From: Perilla frutescens
Taxonomy: Eukaryota > Streptophyta > Magnoliopsida > Lamiales > Lamiaceae
Reading direction: 5' to 3'
Assembly (NCBI GenBank): GCA_026008535.1
Contig: BRKX01000011.1
Span: forward strand, 49,088,183-49,152,182
Length of the DNA: 64,000 bases
The translations under genes and the position numbers were made by a program. A model generated the notes under the pieces. The model had not been told where the DNA came from and did not search any database. It worked only from the letters and a program-made list of their open reading frames with translations. Shown in pieces: positions 11,111 through 23,889 of this stretch (positions are counted from its first letter, which is position 1; the number at the start of each line of letters is the position of its first letter).

Positions 11111-14100
11111 TAACATATTATTAAAACATTATTTATATTGTTTATATTATTGAAAATAATGGTTATATATTGATATTTAACACTAATTAACTTGATTGAT
11201 CTACCCAAATTAACTTCCTCAAATCATGTGATATTAATTATTGAAATTTACATTTTATTAAAATAAAGTGCATCTTATATGAAAAAATGTGCATACGATG
11301 CATTTTATTTTAATAAAATAAAGTAGCTAGATAATATAATTTTATTATAGAATGCAAATCTATATAGCACATATATAATGTATGAAAATACATATATACA
11401 TCGATCAGGCTTTATTTTCGGATATATCTTTCTTCGAAAAAATAAAGGCAAATCAACCTTATATAAAAAATTAATTAGGATAACACAAGATAGATTTCGC
11501 ACAGTGGACATATTCATATAACCTTCAATTGGTCAACTCTAGCTTTCCTTCAACAATAAATAAATAAATATATAATACATTTTAACTCAGTTTACCAAGA
11601 AATAAAAAATAGGTATTATATATCCACTGCCTTCCTCATAAATATAATATAAGATTATCAAAATATTGATTATGCTTTTGTTTCAGTCTTTGGTTAATCA
11701 AATGTGTGTTGTATCGACCGTCTGAATAATACACATATAATTACATAATTCAACACTTTTATATTTATTCTCAATCCATTGACACACGTTTTCAATTATC
11801 AATCAATGAGAATTGTTACATAATTAGCTAAATTGAATCATAGTATTTAAATTGTCAATCAATCAACACATTCAAATTTGTATAATTAATAATTAATTAT
11901 ATCATCATTCCAAAATCACCACCTCTTGGTCTACTATATATAGTTGCATCTATTTTATCAAATCTTTCATCCATCATATCACACCTCATTCCAAATATTA
12001 GCATTCCATAATTAGCCCATGCATCCCAATTTGAAGAAGAACTCACCAAGAAACTTGATGGCCCTAACGTATTCTGTTTTTTTTTTTCCAAAATTTTTTG
12101 GTGGGAGATATTTTGATAGGTAGAATTATGAATGACAAAATGAAGAGTTAAGAAATATCGGGTAAAAGAGCGGCACCATTAGAGTTTAGTGTTTTTTCTT
12201 GGTTTTTTCTTTTTCTTTTTTCTAATGTATTTTCCTCCTTTTCCCCCTATTTTTGGAGAAATATCCCAAGTTTGCAATATCATATGATTGTACTCCAAAT
12301 TTAATTAATTGGGATTGATTAGTAATTTTTTTTTATCTATTGAGCTATATCATGTAAATATACATTTGTAATTTTGGCTTATAACTTAAATTTATTATTA
12401 ATTGTTTAATTCCGCTTTCCTTTTTAATTTTGGTTTCTTGAATATTAATTTTACTCAATAGTACTGCTATCAAGTAATTAATTATCAACTTATCATTTAG
12501 TTTAAATAATATTTTAGTTATTGATCATAATTCTATAAAATTAATTTAAATTTAAGGTTTATTGAAAATTTACACATGTTTATGCTTCAAATTAATTTAT
12601 TTGAGATATTATTCATTTCAAATTTTGTATAAACACACACAATTCGCCCATTTTCCAAGGGTAAATTAATTAATTTAATTTGATGATTTAAAAAACTTAT
12701 TCATAATTCTAATAATTATAAACCACATTCCGATCTAATTTACTAAATATTACAAACTCTAAACTATTTAAGAAAGCTTCTACAAATTTTATATATACAT
12801 TTAAAGGCTTATATTTCGTGTAATATAAATCGATTGCTAAATATAGATATTTAGATTTTAGGTACTTTAATTTTATTTATACATATATACATTTGAAATT
12901 TTAATTGTATTAAATAAAATTGACAAATAGTGTTTAAATAATCAATCAACCAATTATAAACCAAATGTTACTAATATTAAATCTAATGGCACGTTTCTCT
13001 CAAATTAATTAAATACTGATTCAATCAATTTATACTATCTAATATTCAATCAATCAATTAAAATAATTGTTGAAGCTTTATTTAATATCCAAAGTTATCA
13101 ACTCATGATCACCTATAAATAGTTGAATCTTATCAATTAACTCTTGCATTCAGCAAATTGTATCTTAGAGAATTACTTAGCACTCGAAGATTTATAATTT
13201 GTTTTTTGTAATACAATACTCTGTTACATTTTTTATTAGCACATTGTCGATTTTTTTTGTATTTGTGAATACTTTTTGTTATATGTTATAAAATAAGCTA
13301 TATATAAAGGAATATACTAGCTATGACAGTAATGAATGTATATGCTTTTGATTGTACAATATAGATTGAAGAAGTTGAAAATCTCTAATTAATGAATTAG
13401 TGCATCGCACAAAGAAAAATCAAATGGTTTGTTTTTTGCACAAACAGTGATGTAGAAGAAGAAATTACTCCAAAAGCTTCTATGTCATCATTACCATTAT
13501 AAATTGAATAATAAAGTATTGAGTTTAATGTTTTTATCTTAAACACCTCATTGTATGTTGGTAAATGTCTCATAAAAAAAAACAGAAAACGAAAAAATGG
13601 AATACAACAAAACAAACACAATTAATCTGTAATTTTTGTTTATTTAAATTTTAATCTCAATTATATTAAGACAATTAAGTATGCTTCAATTGTAAGTCTA
13701 CATTTTCCCAACCAATATATGTTGTATAAATAAAAATAATAACGTAAAACATAATAATGCCCGTTCATTTTGTAACGTAAATATGATAAAAAAAAAAACT
13801 TGCAGAGACTATCGAAGGATTCGACGACAAGAAGGAACACAAAGGAATTTGCAACCCCGATTCTCGCTAAGATTGAATAAGTAGATTGATCGAGAGAATA
13901 TAAAGATTGACATAATTATGTAGATTTTATACTCTATTTTGACTTGAAATGTAAATTTTGAGGTATTTTTTTATTATTTTGATATAGTAATATAGTTGCT
14001 TCCCTCTCCTTGATATGTAAATATATTGTAAAAGTTTATTAAATTATAGGCTATGTGTATATCGTTGAGCTTATTATGTACAGTATATTATATTTATAAG

Positions 14101-14226
14101 ACTTCAATAGATTTTTCAAAAATATCCTACTATTTTTTAAAGTAGGATAGCTTAGGGTAAAATAGTAAATTTATTTTCCCGTCAAAACTATTCCACTTAT
14201 CAAAATAATGGAATTTAATATTTAAA

Positions 14227-14259
<33 letters not shown>

Positions 14260-15215
14260 GTGTACTTTAATAACAAAAATAATGTGGTCTACTATTGCTT
14301 GGAGACCAAAGGCCATGGGTTCGAATTTTCTCAATACCACCAAATCAGGTGTGTGAGTAAAAAAAAATGTGATCTACTTTAATGATAGAAATGAAGTTAA
14401 TAATTAATTAGAATTCAAATTAAGAATCATTATTAATACAACAAAATGTATTCAATTTGTTGAATTGTGACGCGACTAATCAAATAAGAGGCTTGCTATT
14501 TGCCAATTATTATGAAATTAAATAAAATTATAGTGAATATATGATAATTTATCAAATAATTATGCACGATTGTATCATATTATCATTTTAGAATAAATAT
14601 GTAAGTATATTTAGAATAAATGTCTTCCTTCCTTTCTTTTTTTTTTTAGATGAAAATGTCTTCCTTTCATTATGCTAACTACATGGAAATTAATTTGGGA
14701 TTAATTATTTTGCTAATTAGGTATATTTTGAGAGCTTATAGCAATATATTAGAAAAAAATATCGTTAACCTTAAGAGTTCCCATGATTTATGATAGACTA
14801 TGCAATGAACATTATCCTATGATTTAAGTAAATTGTGTATATATTTATAGTAATAATATATTCACTATCCAATCATGATTTATTTGTATTTTCCGCCTAT
14901 CACACGAATTTAATTATCATTTCCATTTGATCTGTAAATTTAATTTGTTCATTCGAGTAAATCATGTATATACTTTAGTAATGATATATACGCTCTCTGT
15001 GAGATATATATATATATATATATAATAGAGTTTTGCAACTCAGTTTTCCACTCATATGTGAGGATAATTTAATCTATATCAATATTAAATTAAAATATAA
15101 TAATTCAACAAATTATTGAAGGTTATAATTTTGATGATTCAACACATGAAACTGTTCAAGAAATTGTCACAATGCCCCCATTAAAAGATCACAATCAACC
15201 TCCCGCTAATTAGGA
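11111..15215. other. AT-rich repeat DNA without a recognised gene
   Basis: No coding region is supported. Visible elements are an (ATT)n tract at about 14225-14259 and a short SINE at 14294. Much of this stretch may belong to the Helitron whose 3' end is at 17257. Confidence 0.4.
14294..14365 (+). mobile_element. 5'-truncated SINE, family S2
   Basis: Has a tRNA B-box-like GGGTTCGAATTTT and the shared family ending CAGGTGTGTGAGTAAAAA. The flanks AATGTGGTCTACT (14281-14293) and AATGTGATCTACT (14366-14378) look like a target-site duplication with one difference. The A-box half is largely missing. Confidence 0.7.
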
Positions 15216-15223
15216 TGCGCAAA

Positions 15224-15905
15224 CAGGGCTGAACATGTGAGACATGGGCCCTAAGCGAGACATTAAAAATAGGTCCTTATAGTGAAAAATTATTTAAAAA
15301 ATAATCTAAATCAAGAAAAAAAATACAAATTAATATGTTGGCAAGATGACAATATTTCAAAAGAGGCAAATGTTCCTTCATCTAAATATAACAAGTCTCA
15401 CAATTTTAGAGACAAGAATATTTATTAAGTTTGTGTAATCTTACTGATCAACCATTTTTTCTTTCAATTAATAACGTAGTCAATCCAATAATTTGTGCGA
15501 GCCAATTGGGCTTCAAATGTCGCTCAAAATTTATACAAGACTTAACTTCAGTATACTATCATTTGCCTATTTCTTTAACTTTTTCACTTTGATCAGAAAT
15601 CTAAAATTTATTTCATATTCATTAAATTTCTCAAAATTTTGTAGAAATGAAAATCATGCTTGATCGACTATGTAGAGAAACTATCACTATGTGAATGATT
15701 CTTTTTTATATTTAATTTTTTGGGCCACATCTATACATGCCTATTAGAATCGACTATGTAGAGAAACTATCACTATGTGAATGATTCTTTTTTATATTTA
15801 ATTTTTTGGGCCACATCTATACATGCCTATTAGAAAAATGAGCCTCCAAAATTTTGGGGTCCTATAAGCACAAACATGTTGAGTCTACCATCAGGACCAA
15901 GCCTG
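15224..15905. mobile_element. Non-autonomous hAT transposon, 682 bp
   Basis: Begins CAGGGCTG and ends CAAGCCTG, short inverted termini of hAT type, and is flanked by a perfect 8-base duplication TGCGCAAA (15216-15223 and 15906-15913). No transposase is visible. It contains a perfect 86-bp tandem duplication. Confidence 0.82.
15663..15834. repeat. Perfect 86-bp tandem duplication
   Basis: Unit 15663-15748 (starting ATCGACTATGTAGAG) is followed immediately by an identical unit 15749-15834. The identity implies a recent event within the hAT element. Confidence 0.95.
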
Positions 15906-15913
15906 TGCGCAAA

Positions 15914-17230
15914 TCATCTCCTAATTTATATTTGTTGTTTGTTTACTTATTTACCAAAATCAAGTGTAATAGTTTTTAATAATTAAAATGTGAGTATGAA
16001 CAGCCGCAATCTAGGCTACCCAATTAATCCTCCAAATGTCATCTTTAATTATAAATTTGAATTTCACATATTTTTTCATTCTTGATGTTGGTGTCTCTTA
16101 TATAGAAGTGCAATGAGTAAACTTTAATCTACACCACTTGCCCTCATAATATATTATATTTTGAAATACAGTATATGAGAAACACATTTAACTATCTACT
16201 TTTTTACTTACAGATTTGTGTAGACACGAAGATTACTCCATCTTTTGTAGCTTGCTCCGCTTCGAACTTTCCTATATTATAAAATAAAAATAAAAGTCAT
16301 TCAAAAGGTTTGCATAAATCTTAAATATCCGGTACCCTTAATTTTATTTTTAATTTTTTCAATGTATGTCCACTTGAAAGTTGGTGTAACATAATTATTA
16401 GATTTTTATGGCATAGACTTATAGGTGATTTAAATTTATCTTATTCATTTTTGTAAGCATCTCATGCATGTTGTTTCCCAACTATGAAAACATAAACCTT
16501 ACAGGATGCATAAATATGACCAATAACTACTATTGTAAGAGCCAAAGAGAAGACGGGGAGGAGAAGCAATCTTTTTTTTTTTCGAAAAATAAAGAGAGAT
16601 AATGGATGGGGTGATTCTTAAAGATTTCCAATATTTTTTTGGTTAATTGGAATTGTTCTTTGTAAATATATTTCAATTGTTCTTCATAACATGTTATAAT
16701 TAACTATTCATGATTTTAGCCCACTATGATCATTTTAGATGAGCCAGTAAGTTATATTTTACAGTATTGATATTTTTCTGTAGTTGGTTACACACATATT
16801 TTATGTGCTTTAGATTGATAGTTAGGTCATCAATCTTTTCCGATTCTATCATGGGTTATAATAATTTTATGCCCTTTCCTGATCTGCGATTATATTGACG
16901 TCTTTGTATGGACAAAACACTAATGGTTCAAAATTATAGTATAGGTTCGTGAGTTGATTTGATTTGTTGTTGTTAAGAATCCATCAGTCACCACTTATCC
17001 AAAATTTGAATATTGACTCATTTTTATTGTTGATATATTTAGGTACATGTGCAAGATTCAACTGTTTGCTGTTAGTTAATTTTATGTTAGTATTTATGAG
17101 GTTTTCAGAAGTGTCAATTGGATTTATACAAACAAAATATTTCGTCTTGACGATTGATTATTTTATAATTAATTAATTGAATAGTTTTAAATATAATATT
17201 TTTAATTATAAAATATATTATACATCTCAC
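15914..17230. other. AT-rich DNA with no recognised gene
   Basis: Nothing supportable as coding was found on either strand. A 70-codon frame at 16964 has no recognisable motif. Confidence 0.4.
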
Positions 17231-17257
17231 CCGTACATCGTACAGGAGAATTGCTAG
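17229..17257 (+). mobile_element. Helitron 3' terminus
   Basis: The sequence ACCCGTACATCGTACAGG forms a short GC-bearing hairpin and is followed by GAGAATTG and CTAG, the CTRR end, with T as the next base. This is the classic Helitron 3' structure. The matching 5' end may be one of the plus-strand starts near 10073 or 11022. Confidence 0.65.
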
Positions 17258-17520
17258 TTATCATAATAAGTAATTAAGTGTCATAATATATTAGTTAAAA
17301 TAGTATGATAGATTCTTTCGATCACTCAAAACATTCATTTCTACACAAAAAAAGAACGGTAAATATCTGAAAATAGGTGGGTCCGGAACCGCTTACAAGG
17401 ATGGAATGCACTACAGGTGTTCTACGTTAGAATTTTTACCCGACACGGACGAGGCAGATATTATTATTATTACTAGTATAGCACATGTACGATGTACAAA
17501 AAATACTATCAAAAAAATTA

Positions 17521-18357
17521 GGGTGATTGATTCTACACACCACGAAAATTTCTTTTTACACCACAATTACTTTTCACACCACAAAAATTGTTGTGTTTTT
17601 TTTCATTTTTTTCTTTATACACCACACTAAAAGACTATTATACCCCTCAACTTAAAAAAATTAAACATGTTTTTTGAACTTACATAAGGTGGTTCATAAA
17701 CATGTTTTTGAACGTTGCTGTTTGCCTTAGTGAATTTTTTTTCACAGTTGGGAGTATACTTAACTTGTTAAATCTTTGAAAACTGGAGAGGTTCAGTAAC
17801 AAATTTTTGAATGCGAAGAAGAAGGTTCAAAAACATGTTTCCGAACATAAAGCAGTGGGTTCATAAACATGTTTCTAAACCCAAAGTAGTGGGTTCATAA
17901 ACTTGTTTCTGAACGGGTTCGAAACCAAGTTTTTGAACCTCCTTTACGACGTTCAAACTGTTATTTCCGAATATTTTTCGACGATTTAAATATCCAAAAA
18001 AACTCACGAAAAAATAAAAAAATTTGGTGTATACAGTAGGAAATCATTTATATTACTTGCTTCTTTGTTGTTTCCACCTCCATGGTTGATTTAAACCCAA
18101 TGTGCTCAAATTTAAAGTTAGAGAAACCCTATCTATGCATTTCTATTGTTTTTTAAATGCAATGTTGAAGGTTGTTGGAGAAGGAAATCATTTATTTTTT
18201 AATTTTTTAAATCATTTAATTTTTGTGGTGTGGAAAGAAAATTTTGTAGTGTATTGAAGTAAAAAAGGGTATTTTAGTAATCTCAAAAATAACTTTTTTT
18301 ACATTATTATTTTTTCTGGTGTGAAAAGAAATTGTTGTGGTGTATTTAGAAACATCC
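17521..18357. mobile_element. 837-bp TIR element with 8-bp duplication (family T835, member 1)
   Basis: The termini GGGTGATTGATTCTACACAC and, inverted, GGATGTTTCTAAATACACCA are similar. The 8-base flanks AAAAATTA (17513-17520 and 18358-18365) are identical. Near both ends the motif GTGGTGTGNAAAGAAA recurs in inverted orientation, as hAT subterminal sites do. The middle holds several diverged units built on GGTTCATAAACATGTTTNTGAAC. It has no protein-coding capacity. Confidence 0.75.
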
Positions 18358-18365
18358 AAAAATTA

Positions 18366-19127
18366 TGTACAATAATAAAATTATATCCAATCATGAATTT
18401 AATATATAAAATATATATATATATATATATTATATCAACTGAATTATGAATTACTTTCATATTTTTTATTTAATTGTCACCTCTTTCGACTTTTTAAAAG
18501 AAAAGGGCCATCAACTGAGATAAGATAAATTTTACGATATTTCTATCTTTGTCAATGGGTTTTATGTTTATGCCGTCGAGGTAATTTAGGACATTAGATG
18601 TAGCACGTTGAACCCAACTGTAGAAAATTTACACACCATGCATAGAGGGATTATATACGCATGTTTAGAGCTTCACAAATCTATATATAAGAAAAAATAG
18701 AAAGGAGAAATGATGTGAAATAATAATTTTTTTTTGATAAAAACTAATTAAATTACATTATTTTTCAAGATTTGAACTCATTAAGATATATTTCTAATCG
18801 AGAGTGCCTTCAATTCTTACAATGAACTCTTCAAATTTTGTGGAGCTCTCAAATGGCATAACGTTTGCTTTGTTTGACAAATAAAAAAAGTGTAGTAATT
18901 GATATATATGTTCATTTAGTCAAGTATAACTAGTGTATGTGTTGTCCGACTTAGCTTAATTACTCTTTTAGCCAAATTCCATTATTAATATATGCTCGGT
19001 ATTTTATCATTAAAAAACATTATTTTTTTACTCTTCGATGCAATATAAAAATTAATTTGAAAAAATAAAATATATAAGATTTAACTATTTAAAATAAATT
19101 AATATTTTAGTTTTGAAAACTTGAAGT

Positions 19128-19160
<33 letters not shown>

Positions 19161-20198
19161 TGGAATTCAAATAATTTGAATATTTAGTATATTTAATTAA
19201 AAATTCAAAAGATTTAAATAAGTTTTTTCGAGATAATAGTTTGGCTTGATGATGCTTCTTGCTAGGCCACACGTTTCAAGTTGCATTTGCCCTGAAAGCA
19301 ATTCAATTTGCTTTAAAATTTTAATTTACCATGAAAGGAATAGTCGATAAATGTATTATAATTACATTATCGGGTCTTACAATTTATAGTTTGTTCATTA
19401 ACAAAATTATTCTTTGTTTCATCAATATGGTATAAAATATGTTTACAAACATGTGTATATATACATATTATATATATATATAATTTAGAGACTTTAATTA
19501 TATTTATCTGAACTTTTAATATATTTCTTTCAAAATTTATAATTTGTTCATTTAAAAAAAATTACAATTTATAATGTGTTCATGTTTAAAAAAAAATATA
19601 GGATAATTTACCATGTGATACATGGATATGATATGTATAATTATATATTTTGTGGATTTTATAAATATAAAATGATTACCTTTATGTAAGCATAATCCAT
19701 TATAAAAATCATGCCTAAAAATTATAATTAAAGTATTTAGCAAATTTTTTGTCTTAATGAAAATATAGTAGTAATATATAGATATAACTACGTGATAGCA
19801 CGTTTTGCATTAAAAAAAAATTCAAATATTGCAAAAAGATTGTGTGGTATATTCATGAATACAGTAGTATTTGATAATCCAACCTCGAATATTTTATTTT
19901 TGCATAAAAATAGACAAAGTTTAAGTTAATAAATATACATTTTTTGAAGATTTTATGGAAATTAAAAACAACTAATTCTATTTAATAAAAAAAAACACAA
20001 CAAATCTACTCACAATAATAATATTGATCTCAAATACTAAGATTATATTCTTATATAATAATTCCAACAGGACAAATATCTATATCTATATAATATATAA
20101 TAAGAACACCGCATCCATAAATAGAAATTATTGATTTTCCCGTCTAAATGACATTTCTATATTTATAATTAAATTTATATATAATCTACATACATATA

Positions 20199-20239
<41 letters not shown>

Positions 20240-22073
20240 TGAAATTAGTTTACACTTTACCTTAGTTAAGCACACTAATTAATACAAGGATATATTGTAT
20301 ATGATTCCAATAAACCATATTTAAATATATTATTATTTAGTGTGTATACATATATTAGTTGATACACGAAAACATGCTATCTACTAAATCAAGTAATTAT
20401 ACTCTTCATAATTAAATAAATAATATATATTCGTTTGTCTATTCAAAAAATTTAAATTTATACTAGGTCCAATGTTAATTTTAATATAAAATTATTATTA
20501 ATTATAGCTAAAAAATATTTTACATCAATTCATACTCTAAAAAAATTATATATTTTTTCTCAATCAAGCATATTTGTAAGTATCTATAATTAAAAAATTA
20601 ATAAGGCAAATGTGAGATTTTCTAAATTTTGAATTATTTTCAAACGATTGCATAGTTACACAATATTGTATATAAATAGCTCTTGCAATGAGGATTTAAT
20701 TTTAACATTTCAAATTATGTAGTAAATTAAAAGAATATTTTGAATATATTTATGAAGTTATTGAAAACATTATTTTTGTTGTGTTTGTTACAGTTTTTAT
20801 ATATGAACCAGTAATAATGAAATCTGATATGCATTGTTTGTTAATGGAATTTTCTTCTTCTTTTTTCTGTCTTTTGCAGGTAATGACCCGCATAGGATAG
20901 TGCTTTATGGGTTTTCATTTTTCTCATTTCTAAGTGTTTTTTCTCTAATTTATGGTCTTGTTTTTGGGATGTGTGTGATTAAAAGTTACATGTCAAAAGA
21001 TCAGTAAGAGTGGTATAAATCTAAATATAAATGCTATAAAACATCAACAATACAAATATGCCATTTGATATGTGTTTGGATTCAAATATCTTAGATTCTT
21101 ATAGAATGAAATCAAGTTAAAATACAATATAAATCATCTTTAAGTTTTGATGCATGTACTTTGATCACTGTTATATACTTACATAGATTTTAGTTTTAAT
21201 GTTTTCATTTTATTTTTTAAAATATTTTGTCAAAAATGATATTTAAATATGAAGTTTCCAAAATAAACGGTGGTGAAAAATATAGCAGAAAAATACAAAA
21301 TTAATATAATAATACAATACACGCACTTTATAAAGTTGTTAATTATTTATATTGTAGGTTTTATGGTTAATAAAATAAAATTTTATAAAATTACGTAAAT
21401 TAATATTTTATAATTTACACAAATGTTATTTATATTTTGTTTTAATAAAAACACTAACTAATATCATGTTTCATTTCTTGAATATAAAGTATCTATTCGT
21501 ACATGTAAACAAACTATGTATACATGAAAAAAATGATAAGTATCTATTAATAAAAAATTAAGTAGATAAATTATTTAATCATATTTACTTTAATTTAAAT
21601 AATGAATCTTGAAATAAATAATGACAAAATCCTTTGTAGTAAATAGATTTGTATATATGTTTAATTACATATTTCGAAAAACCCAAAATTGTGACTGTGT
21701 CGGTTATATTTGATTATTAGATTGTAAATTGAATTATATTAATTTTCTTACATTTTATTAAAAGATGTTATAATTTATTCTCAAAGTATCAAATTTTCTA
21801 TGTTCATGTTATAAAAATAAGAAAAAATACAAGAACTCATTTTTCATTGTTATCTCTAACTCAAGAGTTATTGGAAAGTTCTCCGAAAGATGAAATGTGT
21901 GAGTATCACGTTATTTGTATGTTTAAATATATGTTTTAAAAAACTCAAAATTGTGGTTATGGGTTGTATTTGATTGTAGATCATCTATTCTATTATTAAT
22001 TAGATTTTATATCAAAGATGTGTCTGTATTAATTTCCCCACATTTTGTTAAAAGATATATATTTTATTCTTAA
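18366..22073. other. AT-rich repeat DNA; Helitron-like 5' end near 20083
   Basis: TA microsatellites lie at about 18413-18431, 19129-19155 and 20208-20236. A Helitron-type 5' start (A|TCTATATCTATATAATATAT) is near 20083. A TATAAATAGCTCTTG motif at about 20671 looks promoter-like, but no gene follows. No coding exon was found. Confidence 0.4.
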
Positions 22074-22170
22074 ATTAACATTTTTTTTACTCACACACCC
22101 GACTTGTGATATTTTGAGGAAACTCGAGCTCGTGACCTTTGGTCACCAAGCATCCTCACTCCACGCAACC
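22074..22170 (-). mobile_element. SINE, family S2, minus strand
   Basis: Read on the minus strand it runs from a GTGGAGTGAGGATGCTTGGT A-box region through a B-box-like CGAGCTCGAGTTTCC to the family ending CGGGTGTGTGAGTAAAAAAA. A clear target-site duplication was not identified. Confidence 0.6.
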
Positions 22171-22421
22171 TGATATTTTTCATTATTGTCAAAAATTCAA
22201 GTTACTATTCGAGCCATCCGAAAGAAGAAATATGGGAATATCAAGTTTTCAATGATTATCAACTCAAGTATAAAAAATATTCAAGAAGATGGAAATATAA
22301 ATTTTCAATGATTATCGCTTTTTTCACGCCCATTTAAATATATTACACAAGAAATATGTATATATGTTAAATGATCATTTAATTTTTAGGCGCACTTGCG
22401 TTTTATGAACATTGTAATCAT

Positions 22422-22627
22422 TGTCCTTTTGGGAATAGTCTAGTGGTGGAGTGGTAAAAGATCTCAAGTTCGAATCTCACCACCAACACCACTAGGTGTA
22501 AACCCTGTCACACCTGGTATACCAAGTGTGGTTTACCTCCCCTGTGATTTGCACGCTATTACACAGGGACAGGGTTTTACCCAACGCGCACTTCGGTAGT
22601 GGCCGCGAGTTACCCTCGACATAAAAA
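22422..22627 (+). mobile_element. SINE, family S1, 206 bp
   Basis: A tRNA-derived head has an A box (TAGTCTAGTGGTGGAGTGG) and a B box (AAGTTCGAATCTC). The body contains CACCACTAGGTGTAAACC, CACTTCGGTAGTGG and a TTACCCTCGACATAAAAAAA tail. The flanks AACATTGTAATCAT (22408-22421) and AACATTATAATCAT (22628-22641) form a duplication with one difference. A second copy lies at 57214. The organisation resembles Au-type plant SINEs. Confidence 0.85.
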
Positions 22628-22641
22628 AACATTATAATCAT

Positions 22642-23600
22642 ATAGAATCTATATTAGTTCCTGTATAATATATAATAATGTCTCCACATTCGCAAATAGA
22701 ATTATTATTATTATTAATGACCACAACTTATAGTTTTGTTCATTTTATTTTTGAACTTTGGAATATAAATAATTGCAAATGTTTGTGTATTTTAAAAAAT
22801 AAAATGATAATATAAATTGTTTTTAAGTTGGGATTTGGTGGAAGAGAATGAATATCGAACCCAATTCATCTCTCTTTTATATCAGGATCCCCACCGTTTG
22901 AGTGTTTACAAAGGGATATCAATTTTAAATATTTTTGAAAATAAAGCAATTATCACTTTATTAATTCATCAACAACCTCATACCTTAAAAGAATATTTCT
23001 GTCATAATGGATTTATCCAAACATGTGTATATATTTTTATAATATATGTTATTTGATTAAACAATCACTATTAATATTACACTGCATGATATTATAAAAT
23101 TTAAAATCATATATAATACTCCGTATATCGCTGCGCCATGAGTTAAGAAAAATTCCAACACCCGAAGGCTGAATGGCCGAACTCTAAGGTGTAAATCCAT
23201 CGCAAATACAAAATACAAAAAATGATCAAAATCTGAAAAATAAAAATTGTTGAAATCATATGTTTCCACGCAAACAAATGAAAACATATATTCAAACCAA
23301 GCAAATTCCATCTTAGTTCTCGAGACTTACTCAAAGGACATTTTAATAAGTTCAAAATTTAAATTAATTTTATAAAGACTAAAAAACAATAGTAACGTCT
23401 GAAAAAAATTAAAGAATCCCAAACAAGCAACTTATTTCTTTTTTAGAAAAAACTTTTGAACTAATACACACTCCCAAAACAAGCGAGTATTGCATTCTAA
23501 AATTAAAATTTTCAATTGTGTCGTACATTTAATTGGTCTAAATAATTCCACTCATCAGATCAGCAAGATTCATAAAAGGCAGAAATAAAGCAAAAGGATT
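22642..23600. other. AT-rich spacer after the SINE; Helitron-like start near 22647
   Basis: A|TCTATATTAGTTCCTGTATA at about 22647 resembles the Helitron-type start near 20083, including a later CAAATAG block. No gene is seen before the 3' UTR of AGO4-A. Confidence 0.4.
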
Positions 23601-23889
23601 TAAAACAGGATTTTTAGGAGTCGGATAAAACCCTAATGCATAATTTAGGTTCATAGCAAGATACAGAGCCTCAGAAAGGCCACACGTAAAACAAGCTGAG
23701 TTCCCGTGCGATCAGCACAGACGAAAACCCCAAAAAACGGAGACATGCGCGGTTACTAGTACATACTACAGGCTACGAGTCCTGCACTCGATAGGAAAGT
23801 GTCGTTTCAAGTCTTGACAAAAGCTACATACAAACCTAGTAGAAAGCTACTGTGTCCACACATAACATAGGGGCACATGGGCAGGCATC

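Noticed and set aside
22441..22500. Possible tRNA gene
   Set aside because: It has A and B boxes but no cloverleaf acceptor stem closes; body, tail and target duplication identify a SINE.
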